Assembly: GCF_000369525.1 (NCBI RefSeq)
Contig: NZ_KB850072.1
Span: 1,734,760-1,798,759, forward strand
Origin: Acinetobacter higginsii
GTDB lineage: Bacteria > Pseudomonadota > Gammaproteobacteria > Pseudomonadales > Moraxellaceae
Direction: 5' to 3'
Length of the DNA: 64,000 nt
Shown one piece after another: positions 18,250 to 29,124 of this stretch. The translations under genes were made by a program, and so were the position numbers. Under the pieces are notes generated by a model. It had not been told where the DNA came from and searched no databases. It was given only the letters and a program-made list of their open reading frames with translations. Within the stretch, counting starts at the first letter, position 1. Every line of letters begins with the position of its first letter.

Positions 18250-18253
18250 CAAG

Positions 18254-19702
18254 ATGGATTCACTTTACTTTATGTATAAATCAGAACAATTAGCGCACAA
18301 CCTGAAACTTCTCATTGAAAATGGATCATGGCAGCCGCACAGCAAACTTCCTTCTTTACGTGAGCAAGTGCAACGATCAGGGTTTAGCTTAATTACCGTA
18401 ATGAACGCTTACCAAGAACTGGAAGCGCAAGGATTGATTTATTCAAAAGAAAAGTCAGGTTATTTTGTAGCAGAGCAAAATAATATCCAAATTCCACAAG
18501 CTTATTCGGTGGTCTCATTAAACCCCAAAATTGAAATTAACTCTTTGGTGTTTAAATACCTGAAATCGATCCAATCCAAACAGGTCAGCCCACTAGGCTC
18601 TGCATTTCCAGATAGTCAGTTACTCTATCCGCCCAAACTGATTCAGATCATGGGGCAACTTTCCCGTAATCGTCATAGTTATGATCAGACCACCAACCTA
18701 CCGCCTGGGAATTTAGCACTCAGGAAACTCATCGCGCAACGCTATTGTATGCAAGGGATTCCAACCGATGCAAATGACATTGTCATTACATCTGGTGGTT
18801 TAGAAGCGTTGAATCTTTCCCTGCAAGCGATTACTCAACCGGGCGATTATATTTTATTGCAGCAAACCATCTTCTATGGCGCATGGCAGGCAGCTGAACG
18901 TTTGGGACTCAAGGTGATTACCCTCCCAGAACATCCACAACATGGCTTTGATATTGAAGCTTTTGAACAGGTCATTAAAAACTATCCGATCAAAGTGTGC
19001 TGGTTTATGTTAAATGCACATAACCCGATTGGCTTTACCGTCAGCGATGAGATCAAATATAAAATTGCCAAGCTGTTGCATGAACATCAAATTCATTTGA
19101 TCGAAGATGATGTTTATGAAGAACTGTTTTATGGCAATCAAAAGCCGCTGCCCATGAAGTATTTCGATCAGCAGAATCTGGTGTTGCACTGCTCTTCTTT
19201 TTCCAAAACCTTGGGTTCAGGGTTCCGTATGGGATGGGTCTATGCTGGCAAATTTTCCGAACATATTCAGCATTTGCAATTGATGAGTACCATTTCAGCC
19301 AATGCGCTGATCCAGAATGCACTGGTTGAGTTTCTCTCCCATCATCATTATGAAAAGCATTTAAGAACGCTTAGACGGGCTTTGGAAAAGAATAAAAAAC
19401 AATTCTTTCAATATCTCAAACAACATCTACCGAAAGACTGTAAGGTATATAACTATCCAAGTGGCTATTTTCTCTGGATTCAACTGCCTGATAAAGTCAG
19501 TAGTATGCAAGTCTATGAACAGCTGATTCAACAACAAGTAGGTGTTGCGCCAAGCCCTTTATTTAATGTGTTGCCCTCACATCAACATTTTATTCGTATG
19601 AATTGTTCCTTCGAATGGACAGAACAGATTCAGCATTCGTTAAAACGCTTTATTGAAACGGTTCAGTTGGCGATGTCGGATGAATCGGCCTTGGACAAAT
19701 AG
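18254..19702 (+). CDS. MocR-type regulator: GntR DNA-binding domain fused to aminotransferase-like domain
   Basis: A 482-residue fusion. Residues about 5-75 form a GntR winged helix (KLPSLREQVQRSGFSLITV). The rest is a fold-type-I aminotransferase domain with the PLP lysine in CSSFSKTLGSGFRMGW and the DDVYEELFYG motif before it. Such MocR/YdcR regulators sense PLP-linked or amino-acid ligands. The target is unknown; no pyridoxal or GABA genes are adjacent. The initiation signal is weak and an ATG at 18272 is an alternative. A perfect inverted repeat ends 5 bp before the start. Its last 40 bp overlap the end of the convergent AraC gene. Confidence 0.85.
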   Translation: MDSLYFMYKSEQLAHNLKLLIENGSWQPHSKLPSLREQVQRSGFSLITVMNAYQELEAQGLIYSKEKSGYFVAEQNNIQIPQAYSVVSLNPKIEINSLVFKYLKSIQSKQVSPLGSAFPDSQLLYPPKLIQIMGQLSRNRHSYDQTTNLPPGNLALRKLIAQRYCMQGIPTDANDIVITSGGLEALNLSLQAITQPGDYILLQQTIFYGAWQAAERLGLKVITLPEHPQHGFDIEAFEQVIKNYPIKVCWFMLNAHNPIGFTVSDEIKYKIAKLLHEHQIHLIEDDVYEELFYGNQKPLPMKYFDQQNLVLHCSSFSKTLGSGFRMGWVYAGKFSEHIQHLQLMSTISANALIQNALVEFLSHHHYEKHLRTLRRALEKNKKQFFQYLKQHLPKDCKVYNYPSGYFLWIQLPDKVSSMQVYEQLIQQQVGVAPSPLFNVLPSHQHFIRMNCSFEWTEQIQHSLKRFIETVQLAMSDESALDK

Positions 19703-20745
19703 CTTTTCCGATACTGACTCGGTGTTTCCCCAAACATCTTTTTAAAAGCGCGAATAAAATTAGTGGCTTCTTCATACCCCACCAGAGTTGCAACATCTTG
19801 AATACTATATTGTGGTTGTTGCAGTAACTTCTTGGCTTGACTAAAACGAACCTCAGCCAAAATCTGCAAGAACGTCGTTCCTTGTGCCTGCAAATGTCGC
19901 TTGATGGTTCGTTCAGACATATTCAATCGCTGTGCAATCAACGCTAATGTCGGATAAGTATTGCCAGCTTTATACAACAACTCAGAACGAATGCTTTTCT
20001 GCAGGTCACGCGTCGATTCTTTGAGTAATTTCAATTTGTCATTTTCGCAATACAATAATGCCTGCTGGAATGCGACTTGATCAGCATTTGGATTTTTACA
20101 ATGCAGATATTGCTTGGGGAAGCGCAGGCCATTGCGTTGCTGATTAAAATGAATCTTGATCTGAGATAAATCGATACGTTTATAATTTTGTGCATCGGCC
20201 CAATCAACAAAGACCTCACAACGTTCAACAATGTTTTCAGAAAACAAAGCTAAAAAATGTATTGCGCCAAATAACAAACTTTCAATCATAAACTGCCGTA
20301 ATTGATCAGATTGCTGCTCATTGCCAAATTTAACAGGATGTACACCATCCAAATAGACATAGACAAAGTCTTCATCAATATACGATTCAGGGGTAAAGTT
20401 CTGGATTCGTGTACAGAAATACTGTTGGCACAGCGTTAATGCAGTTTCAACATCAGTGCAGCTCAAAAATGCAAAACCTAAGGCTCCATGCGAAGTGGGG
20501 CGTAATTTAAAGCCATATTCAATGCCCAAACGCGGATTTCCCGTCAGCCTTAAAGCATTGACCACCAGTTTTGACCATTGATGTGCACTCATTTTGGCAT
20601 CGGCTTGTTTCATTTCTGCCAGCACTAATCCTGTGCCAGATAAAACTATTTCAATATCAATCGCATAATTATGCACAATTTCTAATAATAGATGTGCATA
20701 AGAAACCGAGATGGTTTCTTGAAACAATCCAAAAGGATCTCGCAT
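19663..20745 (-). CDS. AraC family transcriptional regulator
   Basis: A 360-residue regulator with an N-terminal arabinose-binding-type domain (the long form with RLGIEYGFKLRPTSHGALGFA) and a C-terminal AraC double helix-turn-helix (LNMSERTIKRHL and VGYEEATNFIRAFKKMFGETP). It is divergent from the crotonase gene at 20865 with a 119-bp spacer, so it may control the crotonase-SDR pair. The 3' end overlaps the convergent MocR gene by 40 bp, with both reading frames fully used. Confidence 0.88.
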   Translation of the reverse strand: MRDPFGLFQETISVSYAHLLLEIVHNYAIDIEIVLSGTGLVLAEMKQADAKMSAHQWSKLVVNALRLTGNPRLGIEYGFKLRPTSHGALGFAFLSCTDVETALTLCQQYFCTRIQNFTPESYIDEDFVYVYLDGVHPVKFGNEQQSDQLRQFMIESLLFGAIHFLALFSENIVERCEVFVDWADAQNYKRIDLSQIKIHFNQQRNGLRFPKQYLHCKNPNADQVAFQQALLYCENDKLKLLKESTRDLQKSIRSELLYKAGNTYPTLALIAQRLNMSERTIKRHLQAQGTTFLQILAEVRFSQAKKLLQQPQYSIQDVATLVGYEEATNFIRAFKKMFGETPSQYRKSYLSKADSSDIAN

Positions 20746-20864
20746 CGCACATCCACTGTCCTAAAATGATCATCAATATGGCATAGTCACACCTATTGTG
20801 CGAGTGTTTTATTCGAAATAATGACTGCAATCAATCAACCATCGCAGAATGAGGAAGCGCTTCA

Positions 20865-21581
20865 ATGACCACCATGACGCTTGATCAACAGCAGTCTATT
20901 TATGTTCTCACCTTAACCAATGGCGATCAGGACAATGTCTTAAATCAAGATGTACTGAATGAATATATCGAGATCTTTGATGAGATCGAGCGCCCTTCGC
21001 ATAATGCTTGCCTAGTCATTCAAAGCGACCATCCTAAAACATTTTGCAATGGCTTAGACCTTGCTTGGTTAATGCAGCAATCCATGCAAGATAAAAAAGC
21101 TTTTACCACACAACTAGAAAATATGCTGCTACGCTTGGCCTTGCTTAACCTCCCTGTCATTGCGGAAATTAATGGCAATGCTTATGCAGGTGGTGCAATT
21201 TTGGCATCTGCATGTGATTTTCGCTTGATGCGGGCAGACAAAGGACGTTTTTGCTTTCCAGAAGTCAAACTGACTATTCCTTTTACCGACTGTATTGCAG
21301 AAATTGTGCAACTCCTTCCCAATCAACATGCGATCTGGGAAATGTCCTTAACAGGTAAATCCATGACAGGAATCGAGTGCTTAGACGCACATGTGGTTCA
21401 TCAGATTCATCCTGCTGAATCATTAAATGCTGAAGTCTTTAAGCTTGCAGAAGAAATGTCACAAAAGCATCGCCTAACCTATGCCGTAATCAAACGTCAA
21501 TTGCGCCATCGCATTGTTGAGATTGCCAAACAACGACAGCTCTACAATCCAGAAAAATTTGCACATCCTTTTATGATTTAA
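20865..21581 (+). CDS. enoyl-CoA hydratase/isomerase family protein
   Basis: A 238-residue crotonase-fold protein. The oxyanion-hole loop is in HPKTFCNGLDLAWL, and the second in EINGNAYAGGAILASACDFRLM. The usual catalytic Glu of hydratases is replaced in FPEVKLTIPF, so an isomerase or another crotonase reaction is possible. It is followed 36 bp later by an SDR gene, suggesting a short acyl-CoA pathway, and is divergent from an AraC regulator. Confidence 0.82.
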   Translation: MTTMTLDQQQSIYVLTLTNGDQDNVLNQDVLNEYIEIFDEIERPSHNACLVIQSDHPKTFCNGLDLAWLMQQSMQDKKAFTTQLENMLLRLALLNLPVIAEINGNAYAGGAILASACDFRLMRADKGRFCFPEVKLTIPFTDCIAEIVQLLPNQHAIWEMSLTGKSMTGIECLDAHVVHQIHPAESLNAEVFKLAEEMSQKHRLTYAVIKRQLRHRIVEIAKQRQLYNPEKFAHPFMI

Positions 21582-21617
21582 CGACATATTGATAAAAATT
21601 AAATATAGGACATCGAC

Positions 21618-22445
21618 ATGAGTAATATGCAAGGAAAAACCATTTTTATTACTGGTGGCAGTCGCGGAATTGGCCGAGCCATTGCGCTGAAAGCAGCACA
21701 AGCTGGGGCAAATGTTGTCATTGCTGCAAAAACTGAAGTGGAAACAGCCAAATTAACAGGCACAATTTATAGCGTCGCCGAAGAGATTGAAGCTGCTGGT
21801 GGCAAAGCACTGCCCTTACTTTTAGATGTACGAGATGAACAGCAGATCCTTGCTGCCATGCAACAAGCAGCCAAGAACTTTGGTGGTATTGATGTACTGA
21901 TTAATAATGCGGGGGCGATTGCGCTCACGGGTGTCGAAGCCACTTCATTAAAACAATATGACCTGATCCAAAGCATTAATCACCGTGCAACCTTTATTTG
22001 TACGCAGGCTGTCTTACCCTATCTCAAACAAGCTGAACATCCGCATATTTTAAGCTTATCGCCACCTGTGAATATGTCACCAAAATGGTTGGGGATGCTC
22101 TCGCCTTATGCCTTGTCTAAATATGGTATGACAATCCTAACTTTGGGTATGGCAGAAGAATTTCGTCACTATGGTATTTCATGTAATACGCTATGGCCTG
22201 AAACCTATATCGCTACAGCAGCAGTGTCGAAGAACTTAGGTGAGGAAAATACGCGTCAATTGAGTCGTAAACCGGAGATCATGGCGGACGCTGCTTTTGC
22301 AATTTACAGTACGGTCAAAGGTGAACTAACGGGACAAAGCCTCACAGATGAACAAGCACTGGCACGGATCGGGATCACTGATTTCGCTCAGTATGCCTGT
22401 GTCAGTGGCAACACCCAGCTACAAAAAGATTTCTTTCTGGATTGA
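21618..22445 (+). CDS. short-chain dehydrogenase/reductase (HSDL2-like)
   Basis: NAD(P)-dependent SDR of 275 residues. It has the Rossmann glycine motif TGGSRGIG, the NNAGA motif and the catalytic SPYALSKYG (Tyr-x3-Lys). The stretch SPPVNMSPKWLG is typical of the hydroxysteroid dehydrogenase-like 2 group, whose members act on fatty acyl or steroid-like substrates. The exact substrate is not readable. It is in an apparent operon with the crotonase gene upstream. Confidence 0.87.
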   Translation: MSNMQGKTIFITGGSRGIGRAIALKAAQAGANVVIAAKTEVETAKLTGTIYSVAEEIEAAGGKALPLLLDVRDEQQILAAMQQAAKNFGGIDVLINNAGAIALTGVEATSLKQYDLIQSINHRATFICTQAVLPYLKQAEHPHILSLSPPVNMSPKWLGMLSPYALSKYGMTILTLGMAEEFRHYGISCNTLWPETYIATAAVSKNLGEENTRQLSRKPEIMADAAFAIYSTVKGELTGQSLTDEQALARIGITDFAQYACVSGNTQLQKDFFLD

Positions 22446-22458
22446 TTCAGCAATAAAA

Positions 22459-22490
22459 AACGACCTTAAAGTTTACACCTTAAGGTCGTT
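22459..22490. terminator. bidirectional terminator, SDR / glutamate dehydrogenase
   Basis: AACGACCTTAA (22459-22469) and TTAAGGTCGTT (22480-22490), with an A-run on the left flank, separate the convergent SDR and gdhA genes. Confidence 0.8.
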
Positions 22491-22508
22491 TCAAAAGCAC
22501 AGCTAAAA

Positions 22509-23780
22509 TTAGCCTGGGAAAATACCACGCTCTTTACGTGCTTTTAAGATACGCTCACAACCTAAAATGAAGGCTGCTGTACGTAAAGTACATTCTTTTT
22601 CGCTTGATTTGTGCCATACATCGTTAATGGCTTGAATCATCAACTTGTCCAGTCTTTCATTAATTTCTTCTTCAGACCAGAAGTAGCTCGACATATCTTG
22701 AACCCATTCAAAGTAAGATACGGTTACACCACCTGCGTTACAGATTACATCAGGAACAACCGTAATACCACGTTGAACCAAAACATCATCTGCTTCAGGG
22801 AATGTTGGGCCGTTCGCACCTTCAAGCACTAACTTTGCAGTTAATTTTTGAGCACGTTCAACTGTGATTTGGCTTTCCAATGCAGCAGGAATCAAAATAT
22901 CCATCTCTACATTCCAGAACTCTTCATCACTAATCACTTGCGCACCAGCAAAGCCACCCACACCTTGGTGAGTTTCCATGTGAGTTTTTAATGCAGCAAG
23001 ATCGATCCCTTCAGGGTTGAAAATCGTACCTGTGTGATCTTGAATCGTCACGATGATCGATTTCGAGTCTGCAAACAAATATGCAGCTTCGCTACCGACG
23101 TTACCAAAACCTTGAACCGCAATTTTCGCACCGTCTAAAGGTAATTTGATTTTTTCAGCAACTTGTTGACCTGTGATAAATACACCACGGCCTGTTGCTT
23201 TAATACGACCAAGAGAACCACCGAGGTGTACCGGTTTACCTGTTACAACACCCGTCACCGTATGACCTTGACCAGATGAATAAGTATCCATGATCCAACC
23301 CATCACGTTTGGATTGGTACCCACGTCTGGTGCAGGAATATCTTTTTGTGGGCCAATGATATGGCTGATTTCGCTGGTATAGCGACGTGTTAAACGTTCT
23401 AATTCACGTGGTGAAAGTTGACGCGGATCAACACGAATGCCACCTTTTGCACCGCCGAATGGTAAATTTACCACCGCAGTTTTAATTGTCATCCATGCTG
23501 AAAGAGCCATTACTTCATTTAAATCTACATCTGGGTGATAGCGAATACCGCCTTTACCCGGACCACGTGACAAGTTGTGTTGTACACGATAACCTTCAAA
23601 ATGACGAATTGTGCCATCGTCCATAACAATTGGCACGTCGACAATCAAAGCACGTTTTGGGCGCTTCAATGTGTCCACATAGTCTTCTAAACCATCTAGA
23701 TATGGAGCAACACGCTCGATCTGTTCAAGATAAGTTGCCCATGGACCGTCATTTTGAGAGACATAAGATAAATTAGACAT
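22509..23780 (-). CDS. gdhA: glutamate dehydrogenase (Glu/Leu/Phe/Val family)
   Basis: A 423-residue enzyme converting glutamate to 2-oxoglutarate and ammonia. The dehydrogenase signature with the catalytic lysine is in [11 protein letters not shown], substrate binding in [13 protein letters not shown], and the NAD-binding glycines in VQGFGNVGS. The length and the RGVFITGQQ region fit NAD-type hexameric enzymes. It lies only 32 bp after hutG on the same strand with no terminator between, so it is probably the last gene of the hut transcript and would consume the glutamate made from histidine. Confidence 0.9.
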   Translation of the reverse strand: MSNLSYVSQNDGPWATYLEQIERVAPYLDGLEDYVDTLKRPKRALIVDVPIVMDDGTIRHFEGYRVQHNLSRGPGKGGIRYHPDVDLNEVMALSAWMTIKTAVVNLPFGGAKGGIRVDPRQLSPRELERLTRRYTSEISHIIGPQKDIPAPDVGTNPNVMGWIMDTYSSGQGHTVTGVVTGKPVHLGGSLGRIKATGRGVFITGQQVAEKIKLPLDGAKIAVQGFGNVGSEAAYLFADSKSIIVTIQDHTGTIFNPEGIDLAALKTHMETHQGVGGFAGAQVISDEEFWNVEMDILIPAALESQITVERAQKLTAKLVLEGANGPTFPEADDVLVQRGITVVPDVICNAGGVTVSYFEWVQDMSSYFWSEEEINERLDKLMIQAINDVWHKSSEKECTLRTAAFILGCERILKARKERGIFPG

Positions 23781-23812
23781 GTTTTAACCTTTTGATGAAT
23801 TCACATGATCCA

Positions 23813-24733
23813 TCAATCAAATATGTAGTTAAAAATTATATAAGCGGCTAATTTGGCAGTTCTACTATCCAAATCAAACCGTGGATTACATTCCGCCACA
23901 TCAAAAACTTTAATCTTTCCGGTTTCCTTAATGGCCTCTAGTAATGGGTCAAAGACGGATAAATCAATCCCTTTAACCGCAGGTGCGCTTACACCTGGCG
24001 CAATGCTAGCACTAAATACATCAAGATCAACTGTAATATACAAATAGTCAACTTTTCCGGTAAAAGCTGTCAACTTTTCGATTAAAGTTTCAACATTTTG
24101 TTGCTGCAACTCATAATCGTAAATATAAGTACAATTCAGCCGATCTGCGGTTTCAAATAAAACCTTGGTGTTTGAATGTTTCGCTACGCCAATGCACAAA
24201 TAATTAAATTCTTGTTGATGCTGTTCAGACAGTTTTGCTGCATTTAAAAAAGGTGTGCCAGAAGTCACCTGTTCAGCTTCACGCAAGTCGAAATGTGCAT
24301 CGAAATTGATGATGCCGATCTTCTTATTCGGCTCATGATTTTGCAGATATTGAAACAGACCTGAGAAGCTACCAAAAGCCACCTCATGGCCACCGCCTAA
24401 CACAATCGGCTTCATGCCCTGTTTGAGGCTTCTTTCAACTTGTTCAGCCAATTCAGCCTGTGCTTGTTCCAGTTTGGAGCCGTCACATACCACAGTGCCA
24501 ATATCGGTAATCGTGACTGGTTGATGCACAGGTAAATTAGCCAATTGCGCACGAATACTGTCAGGTGCATCTGCTGCACCCAAGCGCCCTTTGTTACGCT
24601 TAACGCCCTCATCCGAGCTAAAGCCAATCAAGGCATAATCAGCTCGTGGTGTGGTATTGACGACTTGGTGAATCCTTAAGTGTTCAGCACCCTCACCATC
24701 TTTACGCCCCTGCCATGTAAATGAATGATTCAT
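23813..24733 (-). CDS. hutG: HutG formimidoylglutamase
   Basis: Arginase-family metallohydrolase of 306 residues that splits N-formimidoyl-L-glutamate to glutamate and formamide, the last step of the direct hut route. The binuclear metal site is in GGGHEVAFGSF, NFDAHFDLR and TVDLDVFSASIAPG. It lies 34 bp after hutI and 32 bp before gdhA. Confidence 0.92.
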   Translation of the reverse strand: MNHSFTWQGRKDGEGAEHLRIHQVVNTTPRADYALIGFSSDEGVKRNKGRLGAADAPDSIRAQLANLPVHQPVTITDIGTVVCDGSKLEQAQAELAEQVERSLKQGMKPIVLGGGHEVAFGSFSGLFQYLQNHEPNKKIGIINFDAHFDLREAEQVTSGTPFLNAAKLSEQHQQEFNYLCIGVAKHSNTKVLFETADRLNCTYIYDYELQQQNVETLIEKLTAFTGKVDYLYITVDLDVFSASIAPGVSAPAVKGIDLSVFDPLLEAIKETGKIKVFDVAECNPRFDLDSRTAKLAAYIIFNYIFD

Positions 24734-24767
24734 TATGTCTAGCGTCCTTTAAAAATGAGCTTCGCTG

Positions 24768-25973
24768 TTAGATTGAGATTTCATTGCCATGCTGAATAAT
24801 CCGCTTCGGTAAATCGCCACCCAACCAGTAAACAATCTCGGATGGATGCTCAATATCCCACGCAATAAAGTCTGCAACTTTACCAGTCTCTAAAGTGCCG
24901 TGAGTCTCTTGTAAACCCAATGCATGTGCCGCATGCGTCGTCACACCCGCCAAAGTCTGTTCAGGTGTTAGACGGAATAAGGTACTCCCCATATTCATCA
25001 TTAACCGTAAAGATAAGGCTGGTGATGTGCCTGGATTTAAGTCACTGGATAGCGCAATGCGTACGCCATGTTGATGCAAACTGTCTAAAGGTGGATATTT
25101 GGTTTCTCTCAAGAAATAGAATGCGCCCGGTAATAACACCGCCACCGTTCCAGCAGCGGCCATCGCCTTGACATCATCCTCAGTCATAAACTCTAAATGA
25201 TCTGCCGATAAGGCATGATAACGTGCCGCCAAACTCGATCCACCCAATGCAGATAGCTGCTCAGCATGTAACTTGATCGGAAGATTTAAAGACTGGGCTG
25301 TTTTAAATAGACGTTCGACTTGAGCTGGCGAAAATGCCAAATATTCACAAAAGGCATCCACTGCATCAACTAAACCTTCTTGATGCAGTTTAGGCAGCAT
25401 CTCATTGCAGATATGCTCGATATAAGCATCACTTTGATCTTTGTACTCAGGCGGCAAAGCATGCGCTGCCAAGCAAGTACTACGAACGGTCATTGGCAAG
25501 GTATCTGAAATTTGACGAATCACACGCAGCATTTTTCGTTCATTGGCATAATCCAGACCGTAACCTGACTTAATCTCAATGGTAGTGACACCATCTTTAA
25601 GCAAGCAGCGAACTCGTTTCAATGCTGATGCAAGCAACTCTTGTTCACTGGCTTCACGCGTGGCACGAACCGTACTGGCGATCCCACCACCGCTGGCTGC
25701 GATCTCAGCATAGCTGACACCTTGCAGGCGTTTTTCAAACTCAACACTACGGTTGCCACCAAATACACTATGGGTATGACAATCAATCAAACCTGGTGTG
25801 ACCCATGCGCCATTCAAATCAATGGTTTCGGAATAAGCATCGGCAGGAAGATCTTCAAATGTTCCAATCCAGTGGATATGCTGCCCTGAAGTGACCATCG
25901 CAGCATGTTCAATACTGGAATATTGCCCATTTTGCATGGTGGCGATATGACAGTTTTTCCAAAGCTTTTTCAT
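24768..25973 (-). CDS. hutI: HutI imidazolonepropionase
   Basis: Amidohydrolase-superfamily enzyme of 401 residues that opens 4-imidazolone-5-propionate to N-formimidoylglutamate. The metal-binding [12 protein letters not shown] is near residue 65, [13 protein letters not shown] and [12 protein letters not shown] follow, and the metal-ligand Asp is in [12 protein letters not shown]. Third enzyme of histidine breakdown, between the permease gene and hutG. Confidence 0.94.
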   Translation of the reverse strand: MKKLWKNCHIATMQNGQYSSIEHAAMVTSGQHIHWIGTFEDLPADAYSETIDLNGAWVTPGLIDCHTHSVFGGNRSVEFEKRLQGVSYAEIAASGGGIASTVRATREASEQELLASALKRVRCLLKDGVTTIEIKSGYGLDYANERKMLRVIRQISDTLPMTVRSTCLAAHALPPEYKDQSDAYIEHICNEMLPKLHQEGLVDAVDAFCEYLAFSPAQVERLFKTAQSLNLPIKLHAEQLSALGGSSLAARYHALSADHLEFMTEDDVKAMAAAGTVAVLLPGAFYFLRETKYPPLDSLHQHGVRIALSSDLNPGTSPALSLRLMMNMGSTLFRLTPEQTLAGVTTHAAHALGLQETHGTLETGKVADFIAWDIEHPSEIVYWLGGDLPKRIIQHGNEISI

Positions 25974-26024
25974 TCACAGTTCCTCTCACTGCTCAGGCGG
26001 AATAACACCTGAGCAGCTTGATAT

Positions 26025-27437
26025 TTAACTTTCCATTTCGATATTTTGTTGCATGCTTTGATTTTCTTTTACCGTGTTTTGCTTGGGCTTCACCCAAATG
26101 GTATAAGCAATCCAAAGTAAAACTAACCAGGTTGCGCCAACATAAATTGCAGGTCGTGAGTCTGGGAAATAGCCCATCATCGCCAAAATAAACAACATGA
26201 ATGCAATTGCAAATGCAGGGGCATATGGCCAGCCAATCACTGGAAAATCGAGGGCTTTGATTTCTGCTTTAGACAACTTACGACGCATCGCAACTTGAGC
26301 AAGTAAAATCATCAACCACACCCAAACCGTAGCAAAGGTCGCAATTGAAGCAATGATAATGAATACATTTTCAGGAATCAGATAGTTCAGCAATACGCCG
26401 ATCAATAACACCCCTGCCATCACCACAACCGTCATCCAAGGCACACCATTTTTGGAGATTTTTTGGAATACTTGCGGCGCTTGTCCACGATTCGACATAC
26501 CATACAGCATACGCCCAGCACCAAATACATCACTATTGATCGCAGAGATCGCCGCAGTAATCACTACGATATTGAGAACAGTCGCCGCAGATCCAATCCC
26601 AAGATTTTCAAAGATCTGTACAAATGGGCTACCTTGGCTACCAATTTGATTCCATGGGAAAATCGACATCAGTACAAAAATCGTCATTACATAGAACAAC
26701 AGAATACGTACTGGCACCGCATTAATTGCTTTAGGAATCGAGGTTTTCGGGTCTTGTGACTCACCTGCGGTAATCCCGATAATTTCAATCCCACCAAACG
26801 CGAATACCACCACAGATAAACAAGCAACTAAACCGGCAATACCATTTGGCATAAAGCCATCGTGAATCCATAAGTTTTGAATGCCTGTGGTAAAACCACT
26901 ATGATCCGCATGGAAGCCATAGAACATTAAACCTAAACCACCGACAATCATCGCAACAATCGCCGTCACTTTGACAATCGAAAGCCAGAATTCCAGTTCA
27001 CCAAAGACTTTGACATGAATCAGGTTAATTGCCCCAAGGAACATGATCAGTGACAGAATCCAGATCCAGCGCGGCACATCGGGGTACCAAAACCCCATAT
27101 AAATCCCGAAAGCAGTGACGTCGGCCAAAGCTACAATGATCATTTCAAAAACGTAGGTCCACCCTGTAGTAAAACCTGCAAGTGGACCAATATATTGTGA
27201 GGCATAGTGACTGAATGAACCCGATACTGGATTATGTACAGCCATCTCACCCAATGCGCGCATCACGATATAAATTGCAATCCCTGCAACGATATATGCG
27301 ATTAATACAGACGGACCTGCCATTTTGATGGCTGTTGCCGAACCGTAAAAGAGTCCTGTCCCAATGGCTGAACCCAATGCCAAAAAACGAATATGGCGGG
27401 TGTTTAACCCCCGCTGTAATGTGGAGTGTTGTGACAT
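26025..27437 (-). CDS. APC family amino acid permease, probable histidine permease
   Basis: A 470-residue transporter with twelve predicted membrane segments and the APC motifs [16 protein letters not shown] at the N terminus and [15 protein letters not shown] in the middle. The ProY/HutT branch fits, and its place inside the hut operon between hutH and hutI argues for histidine or urocanate uptake. Start 27437 (MSQHST) is chosen because GGAG lies about 7 bases upstream; a start at 27485 would add 16 residues not usual in the family. Confidence 0.88.
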   Translation of the reverse strand: MSQHSTLQRGLNTRHIRFLALGSAIGTGLFYGSATAIKMAGPSVLIAYIVAGIAIYIVMRALGEMAVHNPVSGSFSHYASQYIGPLAGFTTGWTYVFEMIIVALADVTAFGIYMGFWYPDVPRWIWILSLIMFLGAINLIHVKVFGELEFWLSIVKVTAIVAMIVGGLGLMFYGFHADHSGFTTGIQNLWIHDGFMPNGIAGLVACLSVVVFAFGGIEIIGITAGESQDPKTSIPKAINAVPVRILLFYVMTIFVLMSIFPWNQIGSQGSPFVQIFENLGIGSAATVLNIVVITAAISAINSDVFGAGRMLYGMSNRGQAPQVFQKISKNGVPWMTVVVMAGVLLIGVLLNYLIPENVFIIIASIATFATVWVWLMILLAQVAMRRKLSKAEIKALDFPVIGWPYAPAFAIAFMLFILAMMGYFPDSRPAIYVGATWLVLLWIAYTIWVKPKQNTVKENQSMQQNIEMES

Positions 27438-27501
27438 TATAATCTCCAATCCTTGAGGAAATTTAGTTAGATTCGGCCACTCCATGTGACCGATTTATTG
27501 A

Positions 27502-29040
27502 TCACACTTCAGACAAACTCGGTAATAGCTGTGGAATGAGTAATTCGTTCAAGCAGCCACTTGCAAGCAATTCACTCGCTTGCTCAATATCTGGCGCAAA
27601 GAAACGATCTTCACTGTAATAAGGCACTTGGTCACGCAGCACTTTACGCGCACGCTCAAGTTTTGGAGAACTCTTCAAACCTTCACGGAAATCAAGACCC
27701 TGACATGCCCCTAACCACTCAACTGCAAGAATGCCGCGAACGTTGTCAGCCATATACCACAAACGTTTGCCCGCATTCGGCGCCATAGAAACATGGTCTT
27801 CCTGATTTGCAGAGGTCGGTAAACTATCAACACTGGCAGGATGTGCAAGTGCTTTATTGTCACTTGCTAACGCAGCGGCTGTTACTTGAGCAATCATGAA
27901 GCCTGAGTTGACTCCACCATTGGCGACCAAGAATGGCGGCAGCTGTGACATATGACGGTCCATCATCATCGAAATACGGCGTTCTGACAGTGAACCAATT
28001 TCGGCAATTGCCAATGCAAGGTTGTCCGCAGCCATTGCCACTGGTTCAGCGTGGAAGTTACCACCTGAAATCACATCACCTTCAGCAGCAAAGACCAATG
28101 GGTTATCAGATACCGCATTTGATTCAATTGCTAATACTTCGGCAGCTTGACGAATTTGAGTCAAGCAAGCACCCATCACCTGTGGTTGGCAACGCAGTGA
28201 GTATGGGTCTTGAACCTTGCTACAGTCCTCATGTGAATGTGAAATTTCACTCGATTCAGTCAGTAAGTCACGATATGCAGCAGCAACATCAATTTGGCCA
28301 CGTTGACCACGAACTTCATGAATACGTGCATCGAATGGTGCCCGAGAACCCAGCATGGCTTCAACACTTAAACCACCACACACCGTTGCAGCAGCAAATA
28401 AATCTTCTGCCTCAAACAAACCACGTAATGCGTATGCTGTAGAAACTTGTGTCCCGTTTAAAAGTGCTAAACCTTCTTTCGCAGCTAAAGAAATTGGCTC
28501 TAAACCCGCAATTTTAAGTGCTTCAACCGCTGGTAACCATTCACCTTTATAACGCGCTTTGCTTTCGCCTAATAACACCAAAGACATGTGTGCCAGTGGT
28601 GCCAAGTCACCTGAAGCACCAACAGAACCTTTTAATGGAATATGCGGATAAACTTCTGCATTGATCAACGCCAAAATGGCATCAATTACTTTACGGCGAA
28701 TCCCCGAAAAGCCACGTGCCAAACTATTTGCTTTGAGCAACATAATCAGACGAACCATCGCATCGTCAAGCGGCTCGCCCACGCCAGCAGCGTGTGATAG
28801 CACCAAAGAACGCTGTAATTGCTCTAGGTCTTCTGGTGCAATTTTAGTTGATGCAAGTAAACCAAAACCCGTATTGATCCCGTAAGCAGTACGGCCTTCG
28901 TTGACGATTTGTTCGACACAAGCAACACTCGCATTGATGCCAGCAGAAGCGCTGTCATCGAGTTTCACTTTGATTGGATTTAAATAAGCGTGGCGCAGAT
29001 CTGCTAAGCTAAGTTTGCCGGGTTGAATTAGAAGTTCCAT
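27502..29040 (-). CDS. hutH: HutH histidine ammonia-lyase
   Basis: A 512-residue enzyme deaminating histidine to urocanate. Ala142-Ser143-Gly144 within [14 protein letters not shown] form the MIO cofactor, and the aromatic-lyase motifs NTGFG and [13 protein letters not shown] are present. Start 29040 (MELLIQPG) follows AGGAC 8 bases upstream; an ATG 7 codons earlier lacks a site. It is downstream of hutU in the operon. Confidence 0.94.
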   Translation of the reverse strand: MELLIQPGKLSLADLRHAYLNPIKVKLDDSASAGINASVACVEQIVNEGRTAYGINTGFGLLASTKIAPEDLEQLQRSLVLSHAAGVGEPLDDAMVRLIMLLKANSLARGFSGIRRKVIDAILALINAEVYPHIPLKGSVGASGDLAPLAHMSLVLLGESKARYKGEWLPAVEALKIAGLEPISLAAKEGLALLNGTQVSTAYALRGLFEAEDLFAAATVCGGLSVEAMLGSRAPFDARIHEVRGQRGQIDVAAAYRDLLTESSEISHSHEDCSKVQDPYSLRCQPQVMGACLTQIRQAAEVLAIESNAVSDNPLVFAAEGDVISGGNFHAEPVAMAADNLALAIAEIGSLSERRISMMMDRHMSQLPPFLVANGGVNSGFMIAQVTAAALASDNKALAHPASVDSLPTSANQEDHVSMAPNAGKRLWYMADNVRGILAVEWLGACQGLDFREGLKSSPKLERARKVLRDQVPYYSEDRFFAPDIEQASELLASGCLNELLIPQLLPSLSEV

Positions 29041-29124
29041 TATTGGCGTCCTGTTTTGCACTCTATTGTTCGCTTACGATGCCGCTTACACAATTGCAAA
29101 AAGCATCGTAATGTCCTTGTCTGT

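Noticed and set aside
27933..28442. 169-codon plus-strand ORF opposite hutH
   Set aside because: Shadow of the hutH frame, with His/Gln-rich low-complexity translation.
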